Below, one piece after another: positions 10,774-21,848 of a stretch of 64,000 nucleotides of DNA. Every line of letters starts with the position of its first letter. Positions within the stretch are counted from its first letter, which is position 1. The DNA is from Litoditis marina. Taxonomy: Eukaryota; Nematoda; Chromadorea; Rhabditida; Rhabditidae. A program made the position numbers and the translations under genes. The stretch lies in assembly GCA_964036275.1 (NCBI GenBank), contig OZ038434.1, forward strand, positions 39,393,279-39,457,278. Reading direction: 5' to 3'. The notes under the pieces are model-generated. The model ran no database searches. It saw only the letters and a list, made by a program, of their open reading frames with translations, and was not told where the DNA came from.

Positions 10774-12609
10774 TTAGCGAAAGAGTGCGAAAGATACCAC
10801 TGATCGAAGTTCGGATTCTCCTGGAGCGGCATCTTGTTCGGAACACTGGAGACTGGAAGGCGACAGGGCTGGCGGGGAGGGAGAGGAGGGCAAAGACGAG
10901 TGATGGACGACGGAGTGTAGAGCCAAATCATTGGGCAAAAAACTCTTTTTCAGAGTTGCGTAGCACTTGTTCTGAGTGCGTGCCTTTTCACGGCGATAGT
11001 TACGGTGTACAAGTTTCATGAGAGCAATTGCGAATTTCTCATTGAGGACTTCGTCAGAAATTTGAACATTGTTTTGAGCGTTTTTAGTGAATTTTCTGTT
11101 CGTAGGAAATTTCAAAAGTGGTTTTCCCGTTCTGTGGACCATATCATCCAGGTTGTCGATTTGAGATGTATACCTTCCGATTCTATCAAATTTAGATAGC
11201 CGTCTTTGATTTTTTATTTGCAAACTTTGCTGCATTTTCTGCTTCTGATACACCTTGTACTCTGTTTTCTTGCTAGGAATACATAGTGAAATGTGGTGAT
11301 TTTCTCCACAGTTTGAACATCTGGTGTTCGGACAGTCACTGCTTTTGTGTGACTTAGTCAAGCAGTTCCAACATAATTGTTTAGACTTTGCAACGTGTCT
11401 GCGTTGGGCTGGGTCGCAAATACGCTGGCATTCCAGTGATGTGTGGTTGTTTTGATTGCATAAATTGCATCCATATTGCAGACATTCGAGTTCACTCGGT
11501 TTGTTTTGACCACTCAATTGTTGTTTTTCGTTTTCAATGTACTTGCAAATACTCAAATTACTTCTGATGAAATGTAGTAGTTCCTTCATGGTGAAGTCCA
11601 AATTTTCGTTGAAATGTTCAAAGCATTCTACTTGGATGTTTTCGGAGAACTTGCTCAATATAATTTCTGACCATATTGGATCTTTGAACTGTGCCAGCTT
11701 TTCTCCGCTGCCAACCAACTGGTTAATTATACATGTGACATTTCTCAGAATTTCTTCCCATTCTTGGAGATTATTTCCTGGTTTGATTGTTAATAGCTGT
11801 TGTGCCAGTTTTTGTTGCACTCGCCTAGGTCTATTGTAGTGTTCGTTCAAAACATTTATCATCCACTCGTAGTTTTCTGATGCTATTCGAATTCCTTTGA
11901 CGGTAGCAGCTGCGTCTTCGGTCAGACAATCTTTGAGTAGAACTAGTTTTTCGATGTTGTGCAAATCAGTTCTCTCGTGTACATTTGTGTTGAACAGTGT
12001 CCAAAATTCATCAAAATCTTCAATATTTCCCGAAAATTTGGTTAATTTGAATTCGGCAAAACCATTGGGGACGTTTGCATGTGGCTGGTTCGCTCTTTCT
12101 TTGTCCTCTGCCATCTGCTGGGACGCGCGCAAAAGGTCTTTCACTTTGTCCTGATTGGAGTCGTGAGCAACTTTATTGATCGAATGGAAGTTGGTATCTG
12201 AGATTGAATTTAGCTCGTTGTCGATCTTTTGCAATTGAAATTTGACTTCTTCAACCGTCAGTTTGAGCTGTTTTAATAACCACTCAAATTGACCTCGTAT
12301 AACAAACAGGCTGCCTTCACGTTCCAATATTTCCAATTCTTTCAATATTTCGCACGCTTCTTCTGATTGGCGTTTTTGTAGAATTTCGTAGGCATTGGAC
12401 ATTAGCTGATCAAGCTGATACCTAGAATCTCGCACGAAACGAATTGCTTCGAAGATGGGATACATATTATGTGTGCACAATCTATGCAATGTACCGTCGT
12501 TTCCTCTCGGATAACGTTCTTTCTCAATTAGTTCTGAGTAGCTCTCGAGTCGAGCTGTTAGAGTATCTATTTGACTCTCTATGTCTGGCTTTATTAGCGT
12601 CAACGACAT
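10774..12609 (-). CDS. Gag-like polyprotein of the LTR element (DUF1759-type, zinc knuckles)
   Basis: 611 residues, intact. The N-terminal half is charged and helical, followed by the FAEFKLTKFSGN...F..FW..F block and LKDCLTEDAA typical of the capsid-like domain of BEL/Pao gag proteins (family knowledge). Between about residues 375 and 445 lie three cysteine clusters: two clean CX2CX4HX4C knuckles (CNLC...HTSLEC, CWNC...HKSSDC) and a third CSNC...HHISLC variant. The last ~50 residues are Ser/Pro-rich and unlike the rest, probably marking the deletion junction where pol should begin. It would package element RNA but cannot by itself drive reverse transcription, so the copy depends on a relative elsewhere. 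Confidence 0.88.
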   Translation of the reverse strand: MSLTLIKPDIESQIDTLTARLESYSELIEKERYPRGNDGTLHRLCTHNMYPIFEAIRFVRDSRYQLDQLMSNAYEILQKRQSEEACEILKELEILEREGSLFVIRGQFEWLLKQLKLTVEEVKFQLQKIDNELNSISDTNFHSINKVAHDSNQDKVKDLLRASQQMAEDKERANQPHANVPNGFAEFKLTKFSGNIEDFDEFWTLFNTNVHERTDLHNIEKLVLLKDCLTEDAAATVKGIRIASENYEWMINVLNEHYNRPRRVQQKLAQQLLTIKPGNNLQEWEEILRNVTCIINQLVGSGEKLAQFKDPIWSEIILSKFSENIQVECFEHFNENLDFTMKELLHFIRSNLSICKYIENEKQQLSGQNKPSELECLQYGCNLCNQNNHTSLECQRICDPAQRRHVAKSKQLCWNCLTKSHKSSDCPNTRCSNCGENHHISLCIPSKKTEYKVYQKQKMQQSLQIKNQRRLSKFDRIGRYTSQIDNLDDMVHRTGKPLLKFPTNRKFTKNAQNNVQISDEVLNEKFAIALMKLVHRNYRREKARTQNKCYATLKKSFLPNDLALHSVVHHSSLPSSPSPPALSPSSLQCSEQDAAPGESELRSVVSFALFR

Positions 12610-12763
12610 GATGGCGGCTGTTCAAAGGGTTAGCCAGTCCGGTGAGAGGAAATCTCAGAGCGGATAAGGTCTTAGGCGCTAGAGGGGGCACTTAGGGCCT
12701 GCCTCGCCTTCTCAAACTCAGGGATACTACCTTCCAAGTTAGAGCGACTCGTGTAGTTGAGCC

Positions 12764-12777
12764 GGCCTTTTGCACCA
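12764..12777 (-). other. Candidate tRNA primer-binding site of the LTR element
   Basis: On the sense (minus) strand, two bases after the 5' LTR, the sequence TGGTGCAAAAGGCC begins. TGGTGCA is complementary to a tRNA 3' end TGCACCA, as in tRNA-Gly; beyond seven bases I cannot confirm the match. Confidence 0.45.
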
Positions 12778-12779
12778 AA

Positions 12780-13014
12780 TGTACGGGATTATATTGGTAC
12801 CTTGTGTGTATGTGTACAGTTTTGTGGTGGTTCAGTGGTTTTGTATCAAGTTTATTGCTTCCAATATACAATAGTTGTGAGGTTAACTGACGCCCGGGAG
12901 GGTCGTACAGTCTAAGAGCGGTGAGAGGGGAACTCTGCCCGCGTAGAGGCGGGGCATAGGAAACATACAAAATACGAGGCGAATAATAAACGATAAATGG
13001 TCGTGACCACGACA
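12780..13014 (-). repeat. 5' LTR (right copy)
   Basis: 235 bp, identical by eye to the left LTR. It carries the promoter end of the minus-strand element and is followed outside by the CTCAG duplication. Confidence 0.93.
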
Positions 13015-13019
13015 CTCAG
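13015..13019. repeat. Target-site duplication (right), CTCAG
   Basis: Matches 10392-10396. Confidence 0.85.
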
Positions 13020-13857
13020 CGGCATTAAACATACCCTGTAGTTTTGCGTGAAATCATGTGTTATTTGAACATTTACGGTTGGATACAACAAAAAACTTTT
13101 AAAACAGTTACTATATGATAAGCTTGGAGTTGTATTCAATGAAACTTAGAAACGGGATCGTCGTGCTCATAAAGTGTTTCTATATCTCAATGTACGTGCT
13201 ATTTGGCCACGTTTATCATTGTTCATGATAACCATAGTAGACGCTCCTTCCCGAAAACATTCAGCAATTTACTTTAAACGTAAGCATCTTCGATACAATA
13301 TAGACGAATCGATGTGGTGACCACTCATAATTTCCACAAACATATTTGACCAAAACGGGAAGTTTAGCACTATCGCGTTCCTACTCAGTTTTAGAACATG
13401 AACACACATAAACAAACGTTTCCAAAGTGCTCCCACTGATCAATTGATTTCACGTTTCTCAAACCCAAAACCGAAAAATGACTGATATATTTGCGTTAGT
13501 TGGTTTTGTTCGTGCGAGACTTTGAGTTTAAGTGAATGATACCCGCGACGAGGCGAGAAACGGTCAAGTGGCAAGCTACGGTGAGTGCCAGACTGAGTTT
13601 TGTGCGATACTCAGACCGAGTTGCGGACTTGACCTCAGAATTGTGTACTGAAACATTCGAGTCGAATAGTCCGAATACAGTCGAGTATCTATATCCATAA
13701 AATATGAAGTTTGCAAGCATCAAGAACGGAAAGATTTTCAGATGTGATCTACCAGGTTATCTTCTAGAATAACCAATAGTATCTACTCAACAGTGTTTCA
13801 TCAAACTCGCTTTGTTTTCCAGTGTACGAGTAATATAAATGTATTTCTTCTAAATTG
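13020..13857. other. Intergenic region between the LTR element and the collagen 3' end
   Basis: No conserved coding block is visible on either strand, only short unsupported frames. The collagen transcript should end close to 13840. Confidence 0.5.
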
Positions 13858-13863
13858 TTTATT
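13858..13863 (-). terminator. Poly(A) signal AATAAA of the collagen gene
   Basis: AATAAA on the minus strand, about 34 nt after the collagen stop codon; cleavage is expected 10-20 nt further on. The short 3' UTR is normal for cuticle collagens. Confidence 0.7.
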
Positions 13864-13896
13864 ATCTTATTAGGTTGTCTATCGGATGCGTTTCGA

Positions 13897-15806
13897 TTAG
13901 TGCTTGAAGAGGGCCTCTCTTCTGGGGCAGGCGCAGTACTCGGCATCGGCTCCAACGGCTCCGTGGCTACCGGGCTGAAAATAAATTAAAGATAAATAAA
14001 CTTTATCAAACTGATACCTGAATGAATACACAGATTTAGAGACCTGAAAGTATTCTTCAGTTCAGACCATCGAGAAGTTCTGAAAAAGCTACTCGAACTA
14101 CGAATCAACTTTCTGCAGCTATTTATGGAATGTTTTCCCCTTTTTTGAGTATGTAGCTCAAATGTAAATCAAGAAAACTTTTGACATATTTCACCCACCT
14201 GTCCTCTGCTTCCGGGTGTACCGCCTCTGCCGGGGAATCCGGCTCTTCCGGGCTGACCGGCCTTTCCGTCGGCTCCCTTCTGACCCTTCTGGCCGTTCTT
14301 TCCGGCGACTCCGCGTCTTCCCTGCATACCGGGCTGACCGGCACGACCGGGGTTACCCTAGAGAGAGCAGGTTCAGATTCAGAGATTAGAAATGTGTCTT
14401 TTTTTGACTAAACTATCTCTTTTGTGTGTGATATGTTACATTGATCTGGTAGGATGATTGTAAATTAGGGTCGTTTGAACGATATCGAACTTTTGAGTTG
14501 AGATTACTGGTAATTTCTGGAAGAACCTACTACACGTTTTTTGGTTTCCTTACCATTGTGTAATTCTCAGTTTGGTATACATTTTAGCTAACACCCACCT
14601 TAGCGTACTTGACTCCGGGCTGTCCGTCCTGTCCGGGTCGTCCGTTCTGTCCGGGCATGCCGGGCTTGCCGCCGTCACCTCTCTGTCCGCGGCATCCGGG
14701 CTGTCCGTGAGCTCCCTGGGGTCCGCGGTGTCCGTGTTGACCGGGTTGTCCGGCGGGTCCCTCGTTTCCGGTAGGTCCCTTAGGTCCGGGAGGTCCAGTA
14801 GGGCACTTGATGCAACCGCCGGGAATGTCGTGGGTGATGCTGAAAGGCATGGTTCGAAAACATTGAATTATGAGAGAAAGTAAGAAATTGGAATTATGAT
14901 ACAAAAACACGATGATTGTATAAACAAGCTCAACTAATTGTTGATATCTTCTGTAGATTTGCTATAAATTTTGTAGTTTGCTTCATAATTGGCATCTACT
15001 TGATCTAATGTTTCGTTTTCATAATGAATGAGCCTCATTGTTATAAGGGGGAGATTTTTATCTTCCTTCAAGTGCCACACCCTAGGTGAGGGGTTATGCA
15101 TATTGAAACTATTGTTTAAATGAAAACCTAGAAACGGAAAGGTTAACATGAATCCTCATTTACCTGACGGAAACTCCGGTGGCTCCAGGTCTTCCGTTGG
15201 TTCCGTCCTCTCCGTCGTGTCCGTTTTCTCCGTTTTTGCCGGGAGGTCCGGGTGGTCCGGCGGGGCAGCCCTCGGACTGAGGTCCGCAGTTGCACTGCTC
15301 GGGGTAGCCAGAAGCTCTCTCGCGACGACCGAAAATGGTGCGGAAAGTGGGCGGGGCGTCGGTCTTTCCGGTAGGGTTCATGTGCAGGGCGAGAATACGA
15401 TCCCAGGTGTCATCGGCCACAATCTGATAATTTATTTATTAATTTAACTTTCTCTTATGTTAGGTTAAGTAAAAACTTTCCATTTATGAAAGAAACGTTT
15501 CCATTCGAGAAAGACAAACGGTTTCCTAGACAAAACGTGCCACAGTTATTATGAAGTAACATTTCACCGAGACTGTTAAGTATGATCAAAAACTATAATT
15601 TTGAGTTTTCGTTTACAGATTGAATTGGAGTACGATTAAAATGGGAAAAGAAATGAAATGCTCTGGAATCGTACCTTGAACTCCGATACTCCGCCGATAA
15701 CCTCACTCTGGAGCTCATGGATGTCGTTGACGATCATGACTACTCCCACGAGGCATGCTACAGTAGTAGCTAGAGCAGCTGATGAGGCGAGTCCCACAGC
15801 GAACAT
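13897..15806 (-). CDS. Cuticle collagen, 289 residues, 5 exons
   Basis: Structural protein of the nematode cuticle, secreted by the hypodermis. Exons: 15806-15675, 15423-15164, 14839-14599, 14357-14199, 13974-13897; phases join without a stop. The N-terminal domain has a hydrophobic segment (about residues 2-26), then DDTWDRI and the R-x-x-R furin-like region before CNCGPQSEGC. The Gly-X-Y blocks are split by cysteine-containing gaps (GGCIKCP, PGCRG), and the protein ends GADAEYCACPRREALFKH. Paired cysteines flanking short triple-helical blocks are the family signature. One interruption, GVK-YAK-GNP, falls at the exon 3/4 junction and is forced by the only in-phase donor. The Met at 15806 directly starts the conserved N-terminal segment, with an acceptor-like CACAG 26 nt upstream that could receive a spliced leader. 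The specific col gene cannot be named. Confidence 0.93.
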
Positions 15807-15840
15807 TGTCGAGTACGGTACTTCCAATGAGCTGTGGTCG

Positions 15841-15850
15841 CCTTTTATGC
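15841..15850 (-). promoter_or_regulatory. TATA-like box of the collagen gene
   Basis: The minus strand reads GCATAAAAGG, 35-45 nt upstream of the start codon and just before the putative trans-splice acceptor. Cuticle collagen promoters often have TATA boxes; the exact transcription start is not known. Confidence 0.5.
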
Positions 15851-18540
15851 CAGTCGGTGACCTTGCGAGTGAAAGAAAAATCAGGGGCGTCAAAAGGTCA
15901 TTTCACAATGGGCAGCGGATAAAAAAGGGTTCACGGCTAACGATTTGGGTTTGAAACGCAACACTTGGAGTATTTTAAACGAAAAATAGAAAAGTTATCA
16001 GAAATACTTCGAGCACGATAATTTTACAACTCTCTACGTGAAAACGGCTAACAGTTTCGGAGTTTGCAAAAGCAACATTCTAGGTTATTGGAACAATATT
16101 AATAGTAATCAGAAAGACTCTGAGCACGATGATTTCAGAAATATTCACGTGGAACTGGCTAACGGCGGGAGTCAGAAAACGCATACATTTATAATTATTG
16201 GAACAACAAAACATATATCAGGATTTTTACGTCAAGTTCGAATGTAGCAGTTCTTCCGGGTTTTCACGTTGACTTCTATACGATTCCCGCGATGAAGCAA
16301 CATCTTGAAAATGAATGTTAACAGAATTTCAGACTTCACGTGTTGTATATGTACTTGTGTTTTCTTTCTCGTTCTTTGTTTCCAGTCAAAAAGTACCATG
16401 TCTTCAACATGTATTCCTTCATTTCTTACCTTACGTATCCTTCATTCTGGAAGCAGCCCCTCTGAAGTTCAATTCCTTGCTCTGCTAGTTTTTATTTTCA
16501 TAGGAAACATTTCCATAACACCATGCAACGTTGTTTTTAACAGATGTTGTTGCTTCAACTAAGTGAATTGATGAAAAATTCATAAATATCGAGAAAATAT
16601 AGCGAAAACACACTAGTTCGATGTTTCAGATGATGTTTGTATCTTCCAACATGTTTTTCACTTCCTCCAACATATTTTATTCTGGAATAAAAGTTTCTAA
16701 GCTGAAGAATCGAAGGATTTCCTATTCTAATTAGGAAAAAGACAACTTTTTGGAGGATTTATCATCTGCAAAGAGCTCGTTTCTCTTCCACAAGAGTGTG
16801 TGGCTATGTTCTCGATGAAAAATGAAAACGAGAAAGTTTGATTTCATCTTGTGGATCTTTTTTCAACTCATCATATCAGCAGACTAAACTCTTGAACAGT
16901 CTATACCTGAACCACGTATATCTTTCACTGGCTAGCCAACTGATTAATGATGCGACCATAATGCAAGGTCAACGGGATTGAAACGCAACAAAAGTAAACG
17001 GGAGTATTGAACGCTTCTCGATATGAGCGGAAAAATTGCCAAAATGAGTTCAAATCACAGTACTCGTATATTATATGCTTGAAAAGTATCCGAAACGATG
17101 ACAAGTTGTATTCCACTTATGACAATTTCGCTTGGAAAGCCTTCAAACTCTCGTATTGTGTATTTCACTAGCATTTTAACAAGAGAATACCTTTTTTAAA
17201 TCATTAATACCACTAGAGAATACAAAAAGGTTCAAAAGATTAGCTGATTCTCGTCTTTGTTTTCCTTCAGGAGCAGGCGTGGTGTAATTATACATACATT
17301 TTAAAGTTGCATGTTGTCGTCAGAAGCCTAGAAAGGTTTTCTATTAGTTGGTTAGTCTTTCTGACATTCTATGCTCTACAAGAACAGGTGGAAGTTTCAT
17401 ACATCATATAAATACATATTCTGACCATGAGCGATCTCATCAAATATGTGTGGTCTTTGCTCACGAGTATATATACATCGAAACAAACTTCCTAGTCATG
17501 TTTTCTGTTCTCGCAAAAGAAACTTCGAAAATAGCACCAAATGTTTTTTTCACTCCATGTGGTTTATAAAATTTGAAACAATACAAAGCTAATACTCATA
17601 TTAAGTACAAGGATATTGCACGAAGGTTGAACCATACAATGAGGGAAGGCCGGATTGATACATCATAACCAGCCATTCTGTACGTAACCGTCACTGAATA
17701 GCGGGATGTACATCTGCGTATCCCTGATCTACATGCTCTCTAATCTGCTGGGCAGAAAAAAAACGGCTTGCAACGGTTTAAATAATCGAATCGTTCGTTA
17801 TATATCTTTGTTGGTGAAATTACGACTGTTCTTCTTGAGATAAACTCATATCTCATGGGTGAAGAGCTTGAGATACCTCCCACAGTGTGTGAGAGAACAA
17901 GCTCATAAACAATCTTACCTATTTGCGGTGAGGTCTCAAAGGCATTTAGAGGTGTAGTTCTACATGAACAAGTTCTGCTACAAGCAGCGTTCTATTTTTT
18001 TAGATTCTACTAAGACACCACTAATGTAGAAAACATGGTACACCGGTTTAAGCCAACTTTTTCTACTAGTGGCACTCACTTACATAGATTATCCATTACG
18101 CGATCGCCTTCAAGCAGCCATAACTTGAAAGAGTAATTTGTTTTTGCGATGTTTGCCATTCTGAGAGCAAATTAGATGACTCATGTCTAAAGATAAGTGA
18201 TTCTCGCTAGTGGATCCCTGGTGCTTTTCTCGTAAAATCTTGGATAATACAGAATTAGACGCAACTTAGCATTTTGCGCTGTCATTAGTCTCTCTCCTCA
18301 TTCAACATTTTATAATCGTATTTGAAAATGATGTAAACGTGCTGTCAAATTTTATACTCACATAAAACTCATTCCTCTCTATTTATCTATGGAAGGTGAC
18401 TGAATAGGATTTGTAGTGTACATTGCAAATACTGTGGGTCGCAACTGGAAAACAGAGAGATCAAACTACAAAGCAGCAGCATGGACATGACAATACGTAT
18501 ACTTCAGAGAAGTAATGTGAATACACGTAAAGTATGCATT

Positions 18541-18660
18541 TTGATGAGGAATCGTGCACTTTGTCATTGTACTTTTCTGAGTTTTGATATATTTTTTTTT
18601 ATTTATTTATTTATTCTACACAAAATGATATGTTTAACATGTTTCACGTGACTATTCATT
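18541..18660 (-). repeat. Dispersed repeat (GTGCAATGACAAAGTGCACGA family), copy A
   Basis: Reverse orientation of blocks also found at 49744-49828 and 60342-60430 (plus) and 57217-57295 (minus): CACGTGAAACATG..., CAGAAA(A)GTGCAATG, AAGTGCACGATTCCTCATCA. It is probably a small non-autonomous element; the class is unknown. Confidence 0.6.
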
Positions 18661-20833
18661 TGACTGATAGTATATATTATCTATCCACACTCAAACAGTC
18701 AGTTTAAAATTCAATTTTCTTTCTAACGATTTCCTATAACAACTTTAATCCTCAAGTTCAAAGTTGAATTCGAGACAGAATCCGTGACGTTTTTCTGTTT
18801 GCGCGCGAGTTTTCTCTGTTTGTAGAGGTCTCCCCTCAAATCATCCCAGCTCATTCTTTATCTCTAGGTGACTTCTATACTCTCCTCAAGCTTTAATTGA
18901 TTGCAGAACTGAAACTTTATATTACTTTACATTTCTTCGATCTTCAGTACTGCTGTTGAGTTGACTTGTGTACTCTTCTTCAGCGTTTATCGTCGTTAGA
19001 AGGGAAATTTCTGTTCAATTTGTAATTTTTAGGTTACCTCAATACTCTCCTGTACTTTTATCACTTCAAACCCAACTAGAATTTCGGTTCCAGTTTCTCA
19101 CGTTGTACGCTGAATGTTAAGCTGAGAAAAGTTAAAAAGAGTCAAAAACTGTGCTTAGAATGCCAGGTTGTATTTATCATAGTTTTATCAATGATAGGTT
19201 TGAGAACAGAAAATGGTTGGAAAAGTTCCGAGCGAACCTTTTTTTAACGATTTACGACGGGATCAAAGTTCTCTTTTCAAAAAAATGTCTCCGATCCAAT
19301 TCCATTATTATTCCACCGGCGCTTTGTGTCACTTCCAAATGCAGTTATGCGAAATTTACGTCGTCAGGCAAATTGGATTCTTTCATGGCGAACTGACGCG
19401 GATTTCTTATTTGTATGTGGCAAATATTTCTCTGATTTCTCACAGTAACTCTTCTATTTGTTCGGCCAAGTTTGAGTTTTGTAAGTGTTGTTTTCTGCGA
19501 TTACTCGACTAACACATTATGTTCCTAACAAACTCCAACCGACCTGTTCTTTCGTCAATCCTGGATTCAAAAACGAACAATACCAATAAAAATGAAATTG
19601 GCAGACCCTTCTGTCACAACCTCGCATCACATAATGCACATCCAATTCCGGTAGATGTGATGCCTATTTTCGAAAATGTTAGCTATAATGTCAAATATAG
19701 TTGCTATTGGTATTGGCAAGCTCATTCATAGGCACTTTCTAGATTATGCCATCTTTCGATTACTTTTGAGTATCAATGTTCGATACACAAAATAATTGTT
19801 ATGCTAATAACAAAGACAATTTTGTGATCAGTTTGAGCTCGATGTTTCCTTTTTTTGTATAGTCTTCAGCATTCCTACTGAGCCACCTACAGTTTTTTTT
19901 TCAAATTTTCCTATATTTAGTGTATAATGCTAAACTTCAACTTTCTCGCAGACGTCTTCGTGCTAGAAAAGATTCACGTAGCTGAAAAGATCACAAATGT
20001 TAAAAATTTTTGTAGGAGTCTCAGTAGTCATAAAAACTGTAAAAACTGGTATCTGGTGTCCATGCCTTGAGTTTTGGTGTCGCACAACCTCTTTATTTGA
20101 ATTCGATCGAGTTTCGCTGTTCCCCTGCGTGGGATTTCCCATTCATACAATGTTTGACAACTTTTGGTGATCAGAGAATGAACTCAAGAGAGTGTTCTGT
20201 CTAAGGTAAATTGGATGTAGAAATAGAGATAGAAAGTGTGTGTAACAATTATTTATCACGCAATAGTGTTCCAACTAAAAATGAACACATTCGACATGCT
20301 CACATTTACACATTTAGTTGTGGTCGTAAAAATCGTATTACGATATTTTCAGTACATTTGATTATGTATAAAAAGCTACAACAGTTTAGAAGTAAATTTT
20401 GTGTTTTGAACTGAAAAACCGAATTTCTGTGTGTTTTTTGAAAACTCCGTTTACTCTCGGAAATTAATCTCGAGTCACAACTGACAGCTTGTTTACGTGG
20501 TCTGGAACGCCTTATTTGTCAAAACCGGAATTATACGATTTTCAGCATTTAAGGAAATTTAGCTAGAGAAAACTCTGACATACCCTATAAGAAGAAAATT
20601 ATCATTCCGTAGAGTACTGCTGTGTTTGTAGTGTGATTCAGATGAATTTGACGTGCTTCAAAAGTACTGATCAAACCACAAGTAAGTTTGTCACTGTCTT
20701 CATTTAGATCAAACTACAACTCAACGTTGAGCTCAAAGTACATATTCAGACTCTGTGAATGACCTTCTTCTGAAACTTTGAAAGTACCGGTTGTGTATAA
20801 CTGATCCCATTACAATTTGAAACTGGGTATCCC

Positions 20834-21003
20834 GATATCTAAATCAAACTACTAGTCCAACTTGTTCCCTCTCTATACTTGGATCAAACTTCAATTCAAA
20901 CTTGACCACCGCCTATATTCACATCAAACTACAACTTAAAGTCGGTCACCCCTACATTTAGCTCAAGCTACTAGTCAAACTTGCCCCCCCCCCCTATATT
21001 TAG
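20834..21003. repeat. ~40-bp minisatellite
   Basis: Four clear units of about 39-42 bp built on (T)ATCAAACTAC(A/T)A(C/G)T followed by CAAACTTG and a CC-rich stretch then CTATAT. More degenerate units extend left to about 20667. It ends in a C run at 20985-20994. Confidence 0.75.
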
Positions 21004-21625
21004 ACTGTAAATCTGTCAACACTTGAATAGCTGTTGACAAACGCGAATCCGGGCAGGTGTGGGGGGAAAACAGCTTGTTTCTGTGTGCACAGCCGTAGTT
21101 CACAACAAAAACCGGTCAAAAACAGTCATAGACGGCGCTTATACGGTTTATTTTGACTTTTTTACTAGGAGTAATTGGTATGGTCACGTAAAACGTGACT
21201 TGTGAGTTGTTTTCAATTCAGATACACATTTTCTCCTTATTGTCAGTTCGGTTCTGCTGACAGTCGTGTTTGAAAATAACAGCAACTCAGTAAGCCTGTT
21301 CCTCTGCATGGCCTCATTTTATTGTTTTGTTGGCGTCTGCTCTGAGATTTGTTGACTCAGTGGTAAACAACCCACGCTTTTGCTGATAGTTTCCACTATA
21401 TTTGACCATTTAGGATTGGTCTCATGAACTGAGCCCGTTCCACCTATAATATGATTTGAATAACATTTATACTGTGTAAGATCAATAAACTTCACCGCAT
21501 CATACAAAAACACATCCCTTTCTTTTTTTCTTTTTCGAGTCTTGACTTTTGTCTCTTGTCCCATAATTCAACTGTTCACATCCGCTAATGACGAAAACGC
21601 TAATAAAACATTCGTTTAATCTAAT

Positions 21626-21848
21626 GTGATTACCACCTTTTCGCAACCATTCTTTACTAACTTTTCATTAGTGCTAATTAACCCCCGTCCCCTGTATGCA
21701 AATTAATCCAAGTATTATAGGCTGATAAAACGTTTACTCTCTTCAATTTTATGTGATTACCTTTGTGTTATAATCCTTCTCAACCATTCTTTTTGAACTT
21801 TTCATTAGTACCAATTAACCCCCCCCCCCGCCCCCCCCCCCTCCTGTA
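21626..21848. repeat. Local tandem duplication with C-homopolymer expansion
   Basis: Two copies (about 21626-21698 and 21751-21848) share TGTGATTACC, CAACCATTCTTT, AACTTTTCATTAGT, AATTAACCCCC and CCTGTATG. In the second copy the C run has grown to about 20 C with a single G (21821-21841), a potential i-motif or G-quadruplex sequence. Confidence 0.75.

Larger units (their letters stand above)
10397..13014 (-). mobile_element. BEL/Pao-like LTR retrotransposon, gag-only (pol missing)
   Basis: Two identical 235-bp LTRs (10397-10631 and 12780-13014), each starting TG and ending CA, bracket 2.15 kb. A CTCAG duplication flanks the element. Read on the minus strand, the 5' LTR is the right-hand copy; it is followed by TT and then TGGTGCAAAAGGCC, a candidate primer-binding site for a tRNA ending in TGCACCA. 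The only long ORF is gag-like (12609-10774). Protease, reverse transcriptase, RNase H and integrase are absent, and no purine-rich tract precedes the 3' LTR on the sense strand, so an internal deletion removed the pol region. LTR identity implies a very recent insertion. It sits between the receptor and collagen genes and interrupts neither. Confidence 0.92.

Noticed and set aside
10042..10931. Small ORFs across and beside the left LTR
   Set aside because: They overlap LTR sequence identical at both ends of the element and antisense gag; no independent support.
14181..15447. Plus-strand ORFs rich in Gly, Ser and Leu
   Set aside because: They are antisense shadows of the collagen Gly-X-Y codons.
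19151..19731. Overlapping plus-strand ORFs of 70-99 residues
   Set aside because: I briefly considered a decayed THAP-like zinc finger, but Cys/His spacing does not fit and no partner exons exist.
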